This document shows positions 1-11,803 of a DNA stretch of 18,334 nucleotides, piece by piece. Where the stretch lies: contig JAJTHX010000196.1 of assembly GCA_021300125.1 (NCBI GenBank), positions 1 through 18,334 of the forward strand, read 5' to 3'. The notes beneath the pieces are model-generated. The model was not told the DNA's origin. It saw only the letters and a program-made list of their open reading frames with translations, and searched no databases. Origin of the DNA: Betaproteobacteria bacterium. GTDB lineage: Bacteria; Pseudomonadota; Gammaproteobacteria; Burkholderiales; SG8-41. How positions within the stretch are numbered: the stretch's first letter is position 1; every line of letters begins with the position of its first letter. The position numbers and the translations under genes are program-made.

Positions 1-4277
<4,277 letters not shown>

Positions 4278-4317
4278 TCCCGGGCCGATGCAACTGGACT
4301 GATTGAGGACGCAAGCG

Positions 4318-5739
4318 ATGGGCAAAGTCACCGGATTCATGGAATTCACCAGGCTCAGCGAAGCCGCCGAACAGCCTCAGGAACGGCTCAAGCACTGGCG
4401 CGAATTCGTCGGCCACCTCAGCGACAAGGAAGCGGGCACCCAGGGGGCGCGCTGCATGGATTGCGGCACGCCTTTCTGCATGAGCGGCTGCCCGATCAAC
4501 AACATCATTCCGGACTGGAATGACCTGGTTTACCGCCAGGACTGGCAGCAGGCGATCGAGACGCTGCATTCCACCAACAACTTCCCCGAATTCACCGGTC
4601 GTGTGTGTCCCGCCCCATGCGAAGCGGCGTGCACGCTGAACATCAACAACGATCCGGTCGGAATCAAGTCGATCGAACATGCGATCATCGACAAGGCTTG
4701 GGAATCCGGCTGGGTGAAGCCGCTACCCGCAGCGGCCAGGACCGGCCGGCGCGTGGCGGTGATCGGCTCGGGCCCGGCGGGCATGTCGTGCGCGCAACAA
4801 CTTGCGCGCGCCGGGCATGATGTCGTGGTGTTCGAGAAAGCCGATCGTATCGGCGGACTGCTGCGTTACGGCATCCCCGATTTCAAGATGGAAAAGCACC
4901 TGATCGACCGCCGCGTCGAGCAGATGCGGGTCGAGGGTGTCGAGTTCCGCACCGGCCAGAACATCGGCAAGGACATCGCAATGCAGAAGCTGGTGGATGA
5001 ATTCGACGCAGTGGTGATGGCCGGCGGCGCAGAACAGCCGCGCGACCTGCCGGTACCGGGTCGCGAGCTCGCAGGCGTGCACTTCGCAATGGAATTCCTG
5101 CCGCAGCAGAACAAAGTGGTGGCTGGTGACGCGGTGGCCAAGCAGATCAAGGCCACCGGCAAGCATGTCATCGTCATCGGTGGTGGCGACACCGGCTCCG
5201 ACTGCGTCGGCACCTCCAATCGCCATGGCGCTGTCTCGGTCACCCAGTTCGAGCTGCTGCCGCAGCCTCCGGCTGTGGAAAACAAGCCCATGGTCTGGCC
5301 CTATTGGCCGGTCAAGCTGCGCACTTCCAGCTCGCATGAAGAGGGTTGCAAGCGTGACTGGGCGGTTGCCACCAAGCGCTTCGAAGGCAAAGACGGCAGG
5401 GTCGAGAAACTGGTCGCCGCACGGCTGGAGTGGAAGGATGGCCAGATGAAGGAAATTCCGGGCTCGGAATTCACCCTGAAGGCCGACCTGGTCCTGCTCG
5501 CGATGGGTTTCACCGGCCCGATGCCGGCTGGATTGCTCGAACAAGCCAAGGTCGACAGGGATGGCCGCGGCAACGTCAAGGCAGACACCGAGAGTTACCG
5601 CACCTCGGCGGCCAAGGTCTTCGCTGCCGGCGACATGCGCCGCGGCCAGTCGCTGGTGGTGTGGGCGATCCGAGAAGGCCGCCAGTGCGCGCGCGCGGTA
5701 GATGAATTCCTGATGGGATCGAGCGAGCTGCCGCGCTAA
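4318..5739 (+). CDS. gltD: Glutamate synthase (NADPH) small subunit
   Basis: This is the beta subunit of GOGAT. It oxidises NADPH at an FAD site and passes electrons through iron-sulfur clusters to GltB. The ATG at 4318 gives [10 protein letters not shown], the usual GltD start, and has a GAGGA Shine-Dalgarno sequence 8 nt upstream. An in-frame TTG at 4303 would only add five residues and is rejected. The protein has 473 residues, a normal length. Cys46, Cys49, Cys54 and Cys58 (CX2CX4CX3C) and Cys97, Cys101 and Cys105 form the N-terminal cluster-binding region. GSGPAG (150-155) is the FAD dinucleotide fold. GGGDTG (288-293) is the NADPH fold. A late [16 protein letters not shown] segment is the conserved second FAD contact. 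It lies 40 nt after gltB and is surely cotranscribed with it. The stop codon directly touches the hemE start. Confidence 0.97.
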   Translation: MGKVTGFMEFTRLSEAAEQPQERLKHWREFVGHLSDKEAGTQGARCMDCGTPFCMSGCPINNIIPDWNDLVYRQDWQQAIETLHSTNNFPEFTGRVCPAPCEAACTLNINNDPVGIKSIEHAIIDKAWESGWVKPLPAAARTGRRVAVIGSGPAGMSCAQQLARAGHDVVVFEKADRIGGLLRYGIPDFKMEKHLIDRRVEQMRVEGVEFRTGQNIGKDIAMQKLVDEFDAVVMAGGAEQPRDLPVPGRELAGVHFAMEFLPQQNKVVAGDAVAKQIKATGKHVIVIGGGDTGSDCVGTSNRHGAVSVTQFELLPQPPAVENKPMVWPYWPVKLRTSSSHEEGCKRDWAVATKRFEGKDGRVEKLVAARLEWKDGQMKEIPGSEFTLKADLVLLAMGFTGPMPAGLLEQAKVDRDGRGNVKADTESYRTSAAKVFAAGDMRRGQSLVVWAIREGRQCARAVDEFLMGSSELPR

Positions 5740-6801
5740 ATGGCAGCACTGATCAACGACACCTTTCTGCGCGCGCTGCGGCGCGAGCCGGTGCCCTACA
5801 CCCCCGTCTGGATCATGCGCCAGGCGGGGCGTTACCTGCCCGAGTACAACGCCACGCGCAAACGTGCCGGCAGCTTCCTCGGTCTTGCCAAGAATCCTGA
5901 CTACGCCACCGAAGTCACGCTGCAGCCGCTGGCACGGTTTCCGCTGGATGCCGCCATCCTGTTCTCGGACATCCTGACCGTACCCGATGCGATGGGCCTC
6001 GGCCTCTATTTCGCTGAGGGCGAGGGCCCTAAATTCGAACGGCCGCTGCGCGATGAGGCGGCGATCCGTTCGCTGCGCGTGCCGGAGCCGCGCGAGTCCC
6101 TGGCCTACGTGCTCGACGCGGTGAAACAGATCCGCGGCGCGCTCGCCGGCAAGGTGCCGCTGATCGGCTTTTCCGGCAGTCCGTACACGCTGGCCTGCTA
6201 CATGGTCGAAGGCGGCGGCAGCGACGACTTCCGCCAGATCAAGACGCTGCTCTACTCGCGCCCCGAACTGCTGCACCACCTGCTCGACATCAATGCGCAG
6301 GCAGTAACCGCGTATCTGAACGCGCAGATCGAAGCCGGTGCGCAGGCGGTGATGATTTTCGATACCTGGGGCGGCTCGCTGCCTGACGCGGCTTACCGCG
6401 AGTTCTCGCTCGCCTACATGCAGCGCGTGGTCGCCGGCCTGCATGCCCGGTGGCAGGGCGAGGCGGTGCCCAGCATCGTCTTCACCAAGGGCGGCGGACT
6501 TTGGCTGGAAGCCATCGCCGCCATCGGCAGCACCGCCGTCGGCCTCGACTGGACGGTGGACATCGGGGAAGCCCGCAGCCGCATCGGCGAACGCGTTGCG
6601 CTGCAGGGCAACCTCGATCCGATGGTGCTGTTCAGCCCGCCCCCGGCCATCGCCGGCCAGGTCGCCCGCGTCCTCGATGCCTACGGCCATGGCAGCGGAC
6701 ATGTCTTCAACCTCGGTCACGGCGTTTCGCAGTTCACCCCGCCGGAGCATGTTGCGGCGCTGGTCGAGGCCGTGCACAGCCTCAGCCGGCGCCATCATTA
6801 A
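5740..6801 (+). CDS. hemE: Uroporphyrinogen decarboxylase
   Basis: This cytoplasmic enzyme removes four acetate carboxyls from uroporphyrinogen III to give coproporphyrinogen III in haem synthesis. It has 353 residues, the normal length. The signature [15 protein letters not shown] carries Arg27 and Arg31. Asp77 lies in FSDIL, Tyr154 in the ACYMVEGG segment and His327 in NLGHGV. These match the conserved substrate-pocket residues of the family (Arg37, Arg41, Asp86, Tyr164 and His339 in the human enzyme). FDTWGG and GNLDP are also conserved. The ATG begins at the base after the gltD TAA, with no intergenic base and no good Shine-Dalgarno sequence (only GAGCGAG 12 nt away), so translation is probably coupled to gltD. 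Being grouped with gltBD is plausible because proteobacteria outside the alpha class make tetrapyrroles from glutamate; that link is inference. Confidence 0.97.
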   Translation: MAALINDTFLRALRREPVPYTPVWIMRQAGRYLPEYNATRKRAGSFLGLAKNPDYATEVTLQPLARFPLDAAILFSDILTVPDAMGLGLYFAEGEGPKFERPLRDEAAIRSLRVPEPRESLAYVLDAVKQIRGALAGKVPLIGFSGSPYTLACYMVEGGGSDDFRQIKTLLYSRPELLHHLLDINAQAVTAYLNAQIEAGAQAVMIFDTWGGSLPDAAYREFSLAYMQRVVAGLHARWQGEAVPSIVFTKGGGLWLEAIAAIGSTAVGLDWTVDIGEARSRIGERVALQGNLDPMVLFSPPPAIAGQVARVLDAYGHGSGHVFNLGHGVSQFTPPEHVAALVEAVHSLSRRHH

Positions 6802-7099
6802 GCACTGTCTCTGCAGCACGACAAAAATCTTATGCACAGCAGGCACTTAGTCGCGGGTGCCGGATTGCCTTGTTCATCCTGATTGGCTGGCCATCATAAC
6901 CCGTTGATTTAAAGTCACTTTTTCGGGGCTTGCCCCGGCCTGCTTTTGCCAGGGCTTGAACCGCCAACCGTGACAGGAATCATGGGTTCATCAACAATCT
7001 TGTCCACAGCACCTGAAGTGAAAAAACAATGACTGGCAATGGACGTGCGGCAGTTTCCGAGAAAGCCGATCCACTTTCACCGCCAACTCAACTGTCGTC
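6802..7099. other. hemE-priA intergenic region with hairpin, DnaA-box-like sites and mini-ORF
   Basis: This is the longest stretch without a known gene (298 nt). Its base composition is visibly less GC-rich than the flanks. In order, it contains TTATGCACA (6831-6839), an AT-rich patch around 6902-6923, a short GC hairpin (6924-6937), TTGTCCACA (7000-7008), and a 24-codon open frame (7029-7103) overlapping the priA start. The 9-mers fit the DnaA box TTATNCACA exactly or with one mismatch, but two weak sites of this kind can occur by chance. A promoter for priA is expected here; I could not pick one with confidence. No tRNA or known small RNA is evident. Confidence 0.5.
6924..6937 (+). terminator. 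Short CTTG-tetraloop hairpin after hemE, weak terminator candidate
   Basis: CGGGG-CTTG-CCCCG forms a perfect 5-bp GC stem closed by G(CUUG)C, a known stable RNA tetraloop type. The only T-run downstream is TTTT about 7 nt after the stem, inside a second weak inverted repeat (CCTG...CAGG). It is therefore not a canonical rho-independent terminator. It sits about 120 nt after the hemE stop, where the gltB-gltD-hemE transcript could end. It could equally be a structure in the priA leader. Confidence 0.25.
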
Positions 7100-7103
7100 G
7101 TGA
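7029..7103 (+). CDS. 24-codon open frame overlapping the priA start (possible coupling leader)
   Basis: The ATG at 7029 opens 24 codons (MTGNGRAAVSEKADPLSPPT and four more residues) and ends in TGA at 7101-7103. That stop overlaps the priA GTG at 7100-7102 in the 4-nt arrangement GTGA, typical of translationally coupled genes. A weak purine-rich stretch, GAAGTGAAAAAA, precedes the ATG. priA itself has no visible Shine-Dalgarno sequence, so reinitiation from this frame would explain its expression. The peptide resembles nothing I recognise and may have no function of its own. An open frame this short can arise by chance, so confidence is low. Confidence 0.3.
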   Translation: MTGNGRAAVSEKADPLSPPTQLSS

Positions 7104-9289
7104 ATCCACTGATCCGCGTCGCGCTCGACGTTCCGCTGCCGCAACTCTTCGATTACCGCTGCGCTGATGCGGCAGCGGTGGTCGGCGCGAGAGTGCTGGT
7201 GCCTTTCGGGCGGCGCCGGATGATCGGCGTGGTGGTCGAACGCCCCGGGAAGAGCGATGTTACCGAAGACCGGCTGAAGGCGGTACAGCGCGTCCTCGAC
7301 CGCAAACCCCTGCTTGACCACGACACGCTTCGCCTGCTGCGCTTCGCCGCCGACTACTATGCTTATCCACTGGGCGCGGTGGTAATGACCGCGCTGCCTG
7401 CGGCGCTGCGTCGCGTCCTCAAGCGCGATGGAATGCCGGGCGGCTGGACACTGAGCCCGGCAGGGCGGTCCTTGACCGCCACACTGTTGCCGGCGCGGGC
7501 GCGTACACAGCAACTTCTGCTTGAAAAGCTGCAGGCCTCAACCCCGCTGCCCCATGCCGAAGCCGCCGCGACACCGGCCCTGCGCAAGGCGCTGCACGCA
7601 TTCCGTGCAGCCGGCTGGGTCGTCGAATCCGAACTCGACCCGGCCACGGCTGCCGAAACCGCAATGCCCAAGGTCGACGTGGGCGCCGCGGCGCCCGCGC
7701 TCAATACGGAGCAGGCCGCCGCCGTCGGCGCCACCGTCGCCGCCTTCGGTCGCTTCCAGCCACTGCTGCTGCGCGGACTCACCGGCAGCGGGAAGACCGA
7801 GGTCTATCTGCACGCCGCAGCGGCGGCGCTGCAGCAGGGCCTACAGGTACTGGTGCTGGTGCCCGAAATCGCGCTGACGCCGCAGTTCGAAATGCTGGTG
7901 CGAGCCCGTTTTCCCGGCGTCGGACTGGCCACGCTGCACAGTAACCTTGCCGAAGGCGAACGTGTGCAGCGCTGGCAGGACGCACGTGAGGGCCGTGCGC
8001 GTATCGTGCTCGGCACCCGGCTCTCCGTATTCGTGCCGCTGCCGCAGCTGGGCCTGATCGTGGTGGATGAAGAGCACGACAGCTCCTTCAAGCAGGGCGA
8101 GGGTTTCCGCTACTCCGCGCGTGACCTCGCCGTGGTCCGCGCCAGCCAGCGCGGCATCCCGGTGCTGCTCGGTTCGGCAACACCTTCGCTGGAGAGCTGG
8201 CGCAACGCGACCGAAGGCCGCTATCGCCTGCTCGAGCTTCGTCAGCGCATCCACGCCGCACCACCGTATATTGACTGCATCGACCTGCGGCAGCACAAAA
8301 CCGAGGACGGACTGTCGCCACCACTGCTCAAGGCTTTACGTGACCGGCTGGCCGCCGGCGAACAAAGCCTGGTCTTCATCAACCGCCGCGGCTACGCCCC
8401 GGTGCTGATCTGCGACAGCTGCGGCTGGCTATCGGACTGCCCGCGCTGTTCGGCAAGGCTGGTGTTGCACCAGCGCGAACGCCGCCTGCGCTGCCACCAC
8501 TGCGGACACGAACGCGCGGTGCCAACCGCCTGCCCGGACTGCGGCGATGCCGACCTCGCGCCCCTGGGCCAGGGCACGCAACGGGTGGAAACCGCGCTGA
8601 TACAGCATTTTCCGAAGGCGCGCATCCTGCGCATCGACCGCGACTCGACGCACGCGAAACAGGCCTGGTCCGACATGCGCGACCGCATCCGCAAACGCGA
8701 TATCGACATCCTGGTTGGCACCCAGATTCTTGCCAAGGGCCACGATTTTCCGCACCTGAACCTGGTGGGCATCCTGAATGCCGACAGCATGCTTTACAGC
8801 TGCGACTTCCGTGCAGCCGAGCGGCTCTACGCCCTGCTCACCCAGGTTGCCGGCCGCGCCGGCCGCGGCACGACACGGGGCCAGGTGCTGGTGCAGACCC
8901 AGTTCCCGGACCACCCCCTATACCAGGCAATGCAGGCCCAGGATTTCGCCGCGTACGCACAAGCCCAGCTTGAGGAACGGCGCAGCGCGGGATTTCCGCC
9001 CTATGTGCATCAGGCCCTGCTGCGCGCGGAAGCGCCGAAGCTCGACACCGCACTCGACTTCCTGGCTGCAGCTGCCCGTGCAGCCGCGCCTCATGCCGAC
9101 GGCATCACCGTCTATGATCCGGTGCCCGCCGGCATGATGCGCCGCGCCGGCCGTGAGCGCGCGCAACTGCTGGTGCAATGCGCATCGCGCGCGCGCCTGC
9201 GCGAATTCCTCGGCCACTGGCGCCAGGCGCTGGCCGCCCGCAGCAGCCGGGCACGCTGGTCGCTGGATGTGGATCCACTGGATTTCTGA
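7100..9289 (+). CDS. priA: Primosomal protein N', replication restart 3'-5' DNA helicase
   Basis: PriA recognises stalled or collapsed replication forks and recombination intermediates and loads the replicative helicase through the restart primosome. It has 729 residues (about 730 is usual). The GTG at 7100 starts MNPLIRVALDVPLPQLFDYR, the typical N-terminal 3'-DNA-end-binding domain. There is no in-frame ATG between it and the upstream stop at 7019, so this start is firm. Walker A is GLTGSGKT (226-233, Lys232) and Walker B is DEEH (323-326). Motif III is GSATPSLES. The helicase core is interrupted by eight zinc-binding cysteines (438, 441, 447, 450, 465, 468, 478, 481). GTQILAKGHDFP and the QVAGRAGRG motif follow. 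All key residues are present, so this is a full restart helicase. No Shine-Dalgarno sequence is visible; see the overlapping short frame at 7029. Confidence 0.97.
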   Translation: MNPLIRVALDVPLPQLFDYRCADAAAVVGARVLVPFGRRRMIGVVVERPGKSDVTEDRLKAVQRVLDRKPLLDHDTLRLLRFAADYYAYPLGAVVMTALPAALRRVLKRDGMPGGWTLSPAGRSLTATLLPARARTQQLLLEKLQASTPLPHAEAAATPALRKALHAFRAAGWVVESELDPATAAETAMPKVDVGAAAPALNTEQAAAVGATVAAFGRFQPLLLRGLTGSGKTEVYLHAAAAALQQGLQVLVLVPEIALTPQFEMLVRARFPGVGLATLHSNLAEGERVQRWQDAREGRARIVLGTRLSVFVPLPQLGLIVVDEEHDSSFKQGEGFRYSARDLAVVRASQRGIPVLLGSATPSLESWRNATEGRYRLLELRQRIHAAPPYIDCIDLRQHKTEDGLSPPLLKALRDRLAAGEQSLVFINRRGYAPVLICDSCGWLSDCPRCSARLVLHQRERRLRCHHCGHERAVPTACPDCGDADLAPLGQGTQRVETALIQHFPKARILRIDRDSTHAKQAWSDMRDRIRKRDIDILVGTQILAKGHDFPHLNLVGILNADSMLYSCDFRAAERLYALLTQVAGRAGRGTTRGQVLVQTQFPDHPLYQAMQAQDFAAYAQAQLEERRSAGFPPYVHQALLRAEAPKLDTALDFLAAAARAAAPHADGITVYDPVPAGMMRRAGRERAQLLVQCASRARLREFLGHWRQALAARSSRARWSLDVDPLDF

Positions 9290-9298
9290 GTAAAAACA

Positions 9299-9321
9299 GC
9301 AGTTTGGTCGTGATAAACTGC
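9299..9321 (+). promoter_or_regulatory. Possible argS promoter with overlapping dyad
   Basis: TGATAAACT (9311-9319) reads as an extended -10 (TG, one base, TAAACT). No good -35 is visible 16-18 nt upstream. The -10 overlaps a perfect 7-bp inverted repeat, GCAGTTT (9299-9305) and AAACTGC (9315-9321), separated by 9 nt. It lies in the 111-nt priA-argS gap, so transcription would start about 75 nt before the argS ATG. The dyad could be an operator or simply an RNA hairpin after priA. It is not followed by a T-run, so a terminator is unlikely. Confidence 0.3.
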
Positions 9322-9400
9322 GGCCCCTTGCGGCTGCAGCCTTGTCGCCCGCCTCCATTCCGGCCGTGCGCAAAGCAGGCCCACCTTACAAGCCATCCAC

Positions 9401-11170
9401 ATGACCACCCCGCCTGCCGACGCCCGCAGCCTGCTCGCCGGCCTGATTGAGCAAGCCATCGCCGGCATCGTGCCGGCCGGCGCCACCGCCAGCATCCAGC
9501 TCGAACGCCCGAAGCAGGCCCAGCACGGCGATTTCGCCTGCAATATCGCGATGCAGCTGGCAAAACCGCTGCGCAACAATCCGCGCGCGATTGCACAGCA
9601 GATCATCGCCGCGCTGCCGGTCTCGCCCGATCTCGAAAAGGCCGAGATTGCCGGCGCCGGTTTCATCAACCTGTTCCTCACAAATAGCTACAAGCAGCGC
9701 GTGGTGTCGCGCGTGCTCGCCGCCGGCGAAGCCTACGGCTGCGGCAGCCTCGGTGCCGGCCGGCGCATCCAGGTCGAGTTCGTCTCCGCCAATCCCACCG
9801 GCCCGCTGCATGTCGGCCATGGCCGGGGTGCCGCCTACGGCGCCAGCCTTGCCGCGATCCTCGCCGCCGCCGGCTTCGACGTGCAGCGCGAGTTCTATGT
9901 CAACGATGCCGGGCGCCAGATGGATATCCTGATGGTCTCGGTCTGGATGCGCTACCTGGAAGCGGCGGAGATTGCCGTCAGCTTTCCACCCAACGGCTAC
10001 CAGGGCGAATACGTGCGCCAGCGCGCCGCCGAACTGCGCGCGGCAGCAGGCACTTCGCTTGAACGCGAAGCCGCTACGGTCGAGCGCGATCTGCCACAGG
10101 CGCAGGGGGATGAAAGCGATGCCGAGCTTGAGACCCTGCACGAAAACCGCATGGACGGGCTGATCGTCAACATGAAAGCGCTGCTCGGCAGCGCATTCCA
10201 GGATGCCTATGCCCGGGTGCTCGAACGGCAGCTCGACGAATGCCGGGATGTGCTTGAGCGCTTCGGCGTCACGTTCGACCGCTGGTTTTCGGAGCAGTCG
10301 TTGTACTCGGACGGCAAGGTCGCCGCGACGCTGGACCGCCTGCAGGCTGCGGGCCACCTCTACAAAAAGGATGGCGCGCTCTGGTTCCGCAGCACCGATT
10401 TCGGCGATGACAAGGACCGCGTCGTCCGTCGCGACAACGGCCTCTACACCTATTTCGCCTCCGACATCGCCTATCACGCGGACAAGCTCGACCGCGGCTT
10501 CACAGAGATCATCGACGTCTGGGGCGCGGACCACCACGGCTACATCCCGCGTGTGAAGGCTGCGATCACGGCGCTGGGCGGGGACGCGGCAAAGCTGACC
10601 GTGCCGCTGATCCAGCTCGTTGCGCTGTTCCGCAACGGCGAACCGGTGCGCATGGGCAAGCGCAGCGGCAACTTCGTCACGCTGGAGGAGCTCTATGGCG
10701 ACGTCGGCGTCGATGCCGCCCGCTTTTTCTATGTGCTGCGCAAGAGTGACCAGCACTTCGATTTTGACCTCGACCTTGCCAAGTCGCAAAGCAACGACAA
10801 TCCGGTCTACTACATCCAGTATGCCCATGCGCGGGTGTGCAGCGTGCTCGCCCAGTGGGGCGGTGATGCCGCCTCGCTGCGCATGGCTGACCCCACGCCG
10901 CTGCAGTCGGCACATGAGGCGGTGCTGCTCAAGCGGCTGATGGAGTATCCGGAAGTGATCGAAGGTGCAGCTCGCGACCTCGCGCCGCACAACCTCGCGT
11001 TTTTCCTGAAGGAATTCGCGGGCGAATTCCACAGCTACTACAACGCCGAGCGTTTCCTGCTCGAGGACGAGCCGCTCACCCGCGCGCGGCTGGCGCTGGC
11101 TCTGGCCGTGCGCCAGGTGCTGAAGAACGGCCTTGCCCTGCTGGGTGTGGGCGCACCGGAAAAAATGTAA
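9401..11170 (+). CDS. argS: Arginyl-tRNA synthetase
   Basis: This class I aminoacyl-tRNA synthetase charges tRNA-Arg in the cytoplasm. It has 589 residues, slightly longer than the 577 of E. coli. An N-terminal tRNA-binding domain precedes the Rossmann fold. The HIGH-type motif HVGH is at 137-140 within ANPTGPLHVGHGRG. The KMSKS-loop equivalent is MGKRSGNF, beginning at Met418. The C-terminal DALR anticodon-binding domain follows. The ATG at 9401 is chosen because MTTPPADARSLLAGLIEQA leads directly into the conserved N-terminal domain; the Shine-Dalgarno sequence is poor. It is separated from priA by 111 nt and from the next gene by one base, so it probably heads a unit argS-SPOR-dsbA-dsbA2-SDR. 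Confidence 0.97.
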   Translation: MTTPPADARSLLAGLIEQAIAGIVPAGATASIQLERPKQAQHGDFACNIAMQLAKPLRNNPRAIAQQIIAALPVSPDLEKAEIAGAGFINLFLTNSYKQRVVSRVLAAGEAYGCGSLGAGRRIQVEFVSANPTGPLHVGHGRGAAYGASLAAILAAAGFDVQREFYVNDAGRQMDILMVSVWMRYLEAAEIAVSFPPNGYQGEYVRQRAAELRAAAGTSLEREAATVERDLPQAQGDESDAELETLHENRMDGLIVNMKALLGSAFQDAYARVLERQLDECRDVLERFGVTFDRWFSEQSLYSDGKVAATLDRLQAAGHLYKKDGALWFRSTDFGDDKDRVVRRDNGLYTYFASDIAYHADKLDRGFTEIIDVWGADHHGYIPRVKAAITALGGDAAKLTVPLIQLVALFRNGEPVRMGKRSGNFVTLEELYGDVGVDAARFFYVLRKSDQHFDFDLDLAKSQSNDNPVYYIQYAHARVCSVLAQWGGDAASLRMADPTPLQSAHEAVLLKRLMEYPEVIEGAARDLAPHNLAFFLKEFAGEFHSYYNAERFLLEDEPLTRARLALALAVRQVLKNGLALLGVGAPEKM

Positions 11171-11171
11171 G

Positions 11172-11771
11172 ATGGCCACCGTGGGCAGAGACTACAAAAA
11201 TCACGATCGCAAGCCGGCCGCACGCGGCGGCAGCTCGATGTTCATCGGCATCCTGATCGGCCTGGTACTCGGGCTCGCGATCGCCCTCGGCGTGGCCTGG
11301 TACATCTACAAGGCACCGAGCCCGTTCCAGCAAAAGGAAAAACCGGTCGCCGGCAAGGCGGATGCCGCCAAGGTGGGCGAGGACAAGGCTGCGGACAAGT
11401 CCGATAAATCGGACAAGGCCGCCGACAGCAAGCCGCGCTTCGATTTCTACAAGATCCTGCCCGGGGTCGAGGAACCGGCAACCGACCAGCAGTTGCGTGA
11501 TGCCAAAGGCGGCACGGCCTCCAAGGAATCGTTTTACCTGCAGGCCGGCGCCTTCCAGAGCGCACCCGATGCGGACAACCTGAAGGCGCGCCTGGCGCTG
11601 CTCGGGGTCCAGGCCTCGATCCAGACCACGACGCTGCCGGAGCGCGGCGTCTGGCACCGCGTGCGCCTCGGACCGTACACCGGCGTCGAGGAACTCAACC
11701 GCGCGCGCGAAACTCTGAAGAACAACGGCATCGAGACCACGCTGATCAAGGTCCGTGATGCCGACAAATAA
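11172..11771 (+). CDS. ftsN: Single-pass SPOR-domain cell division protein, probable FtsN
   Basis: FtsN is the bitopic divisome protein that triggers septal peptidoglycan synthesis. The ATG at 11172, one base after the argS stop, gives 199 residues. Earlier in-frame starts inside argS would put non-conserved sequence ahead of the protein. Layout: a short basic cytoplasmic tail with GRDYKNHDRK (5-14); a transmembrane helix of about residues 23-45; a charged Ala/Asp/Lys/Ser linker (55-87); FDFYKILP (90-97); and a C-terminal SPOR domain (about 119-197) starting SFYLQAGAFQSAPDADNLK that would bind denuded glycan at the septum. The RDY near the N-terminus matches the E. coli FtsN start MAQRDYVRR, the part that contacts FtsA. 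FDFYKILP sits where the essential periplasmic E segment is expected. It is shorter than enteric FtsN (319 residues) because the linker is short. It could be another SPOR protein, but these two motifs favour FtsN. Confidence 0.75.
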   Translation: MATVGRDYKNHDRKPAARGGSSMFIGILIGLVLGLAIALGVAWYIYKAPSPFQQKEKPVAGKADAAKVGEDKAADKSDKSDKAADSKPRFDFYKILPGVEEPATDQQLRDAKGGTASKESFYLQAGAFQSAPDADNLKARLALLGVQASIQTTTLPERGVWHRVRLGPYTGVEELNRARETLKNNGIETTLIKVRDADK

Positions 11772-11803
11772 GTCCGACAATTAAACCGTTCGGAGAATTA
11801 CCC

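Noticed and set aside
4723..6846. A 707-codon open frame on the minus strand across gltD and hemE
   Set aside because: It is antisense to two clear conserved genes, its sequence is rich in Ala, Arg, Gly, His and Asp without domains, and such frames are common opposite GC-rich genes.
6842..6861. GGCAC...GTGCC inverted repeat in the hemE-priA gap
   Set aside because: Five-base arms with a 10-nt loop and no T-run are too weak to support a terminator or operator.
6904..6918. FNR/ANR-like site TTGATTTAAAGTCAC downstream of hemE
   Set aside because: The left half fits TTGAT, but the right half (AGTCA or GTCAC) does not match ATCAA at the proper 4-nt spacing, so I do not call it.
9332..9341. GGCTGCAGCC palindrome before argS
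   Set aside because: A 10-base palindrome is expected by chance in GC-rich DNA and has no context suggesting a binding site or hairpin terminator.
11133..11171. Upstream in-frame start of the SPOR/FtsN gene inside argS
   Set aside because: It would add 13 non-conserved residues before the MATVGRDY start; the ATG at 11172 aligns with the known FtsN N-terminus.
9386..11179. A 597-codon minus-strand open frame opposite argS
   Set aside because: It mirrors the complete ArgS frame almost end to end and shows no family motifs; it is a GC-driven shadow.
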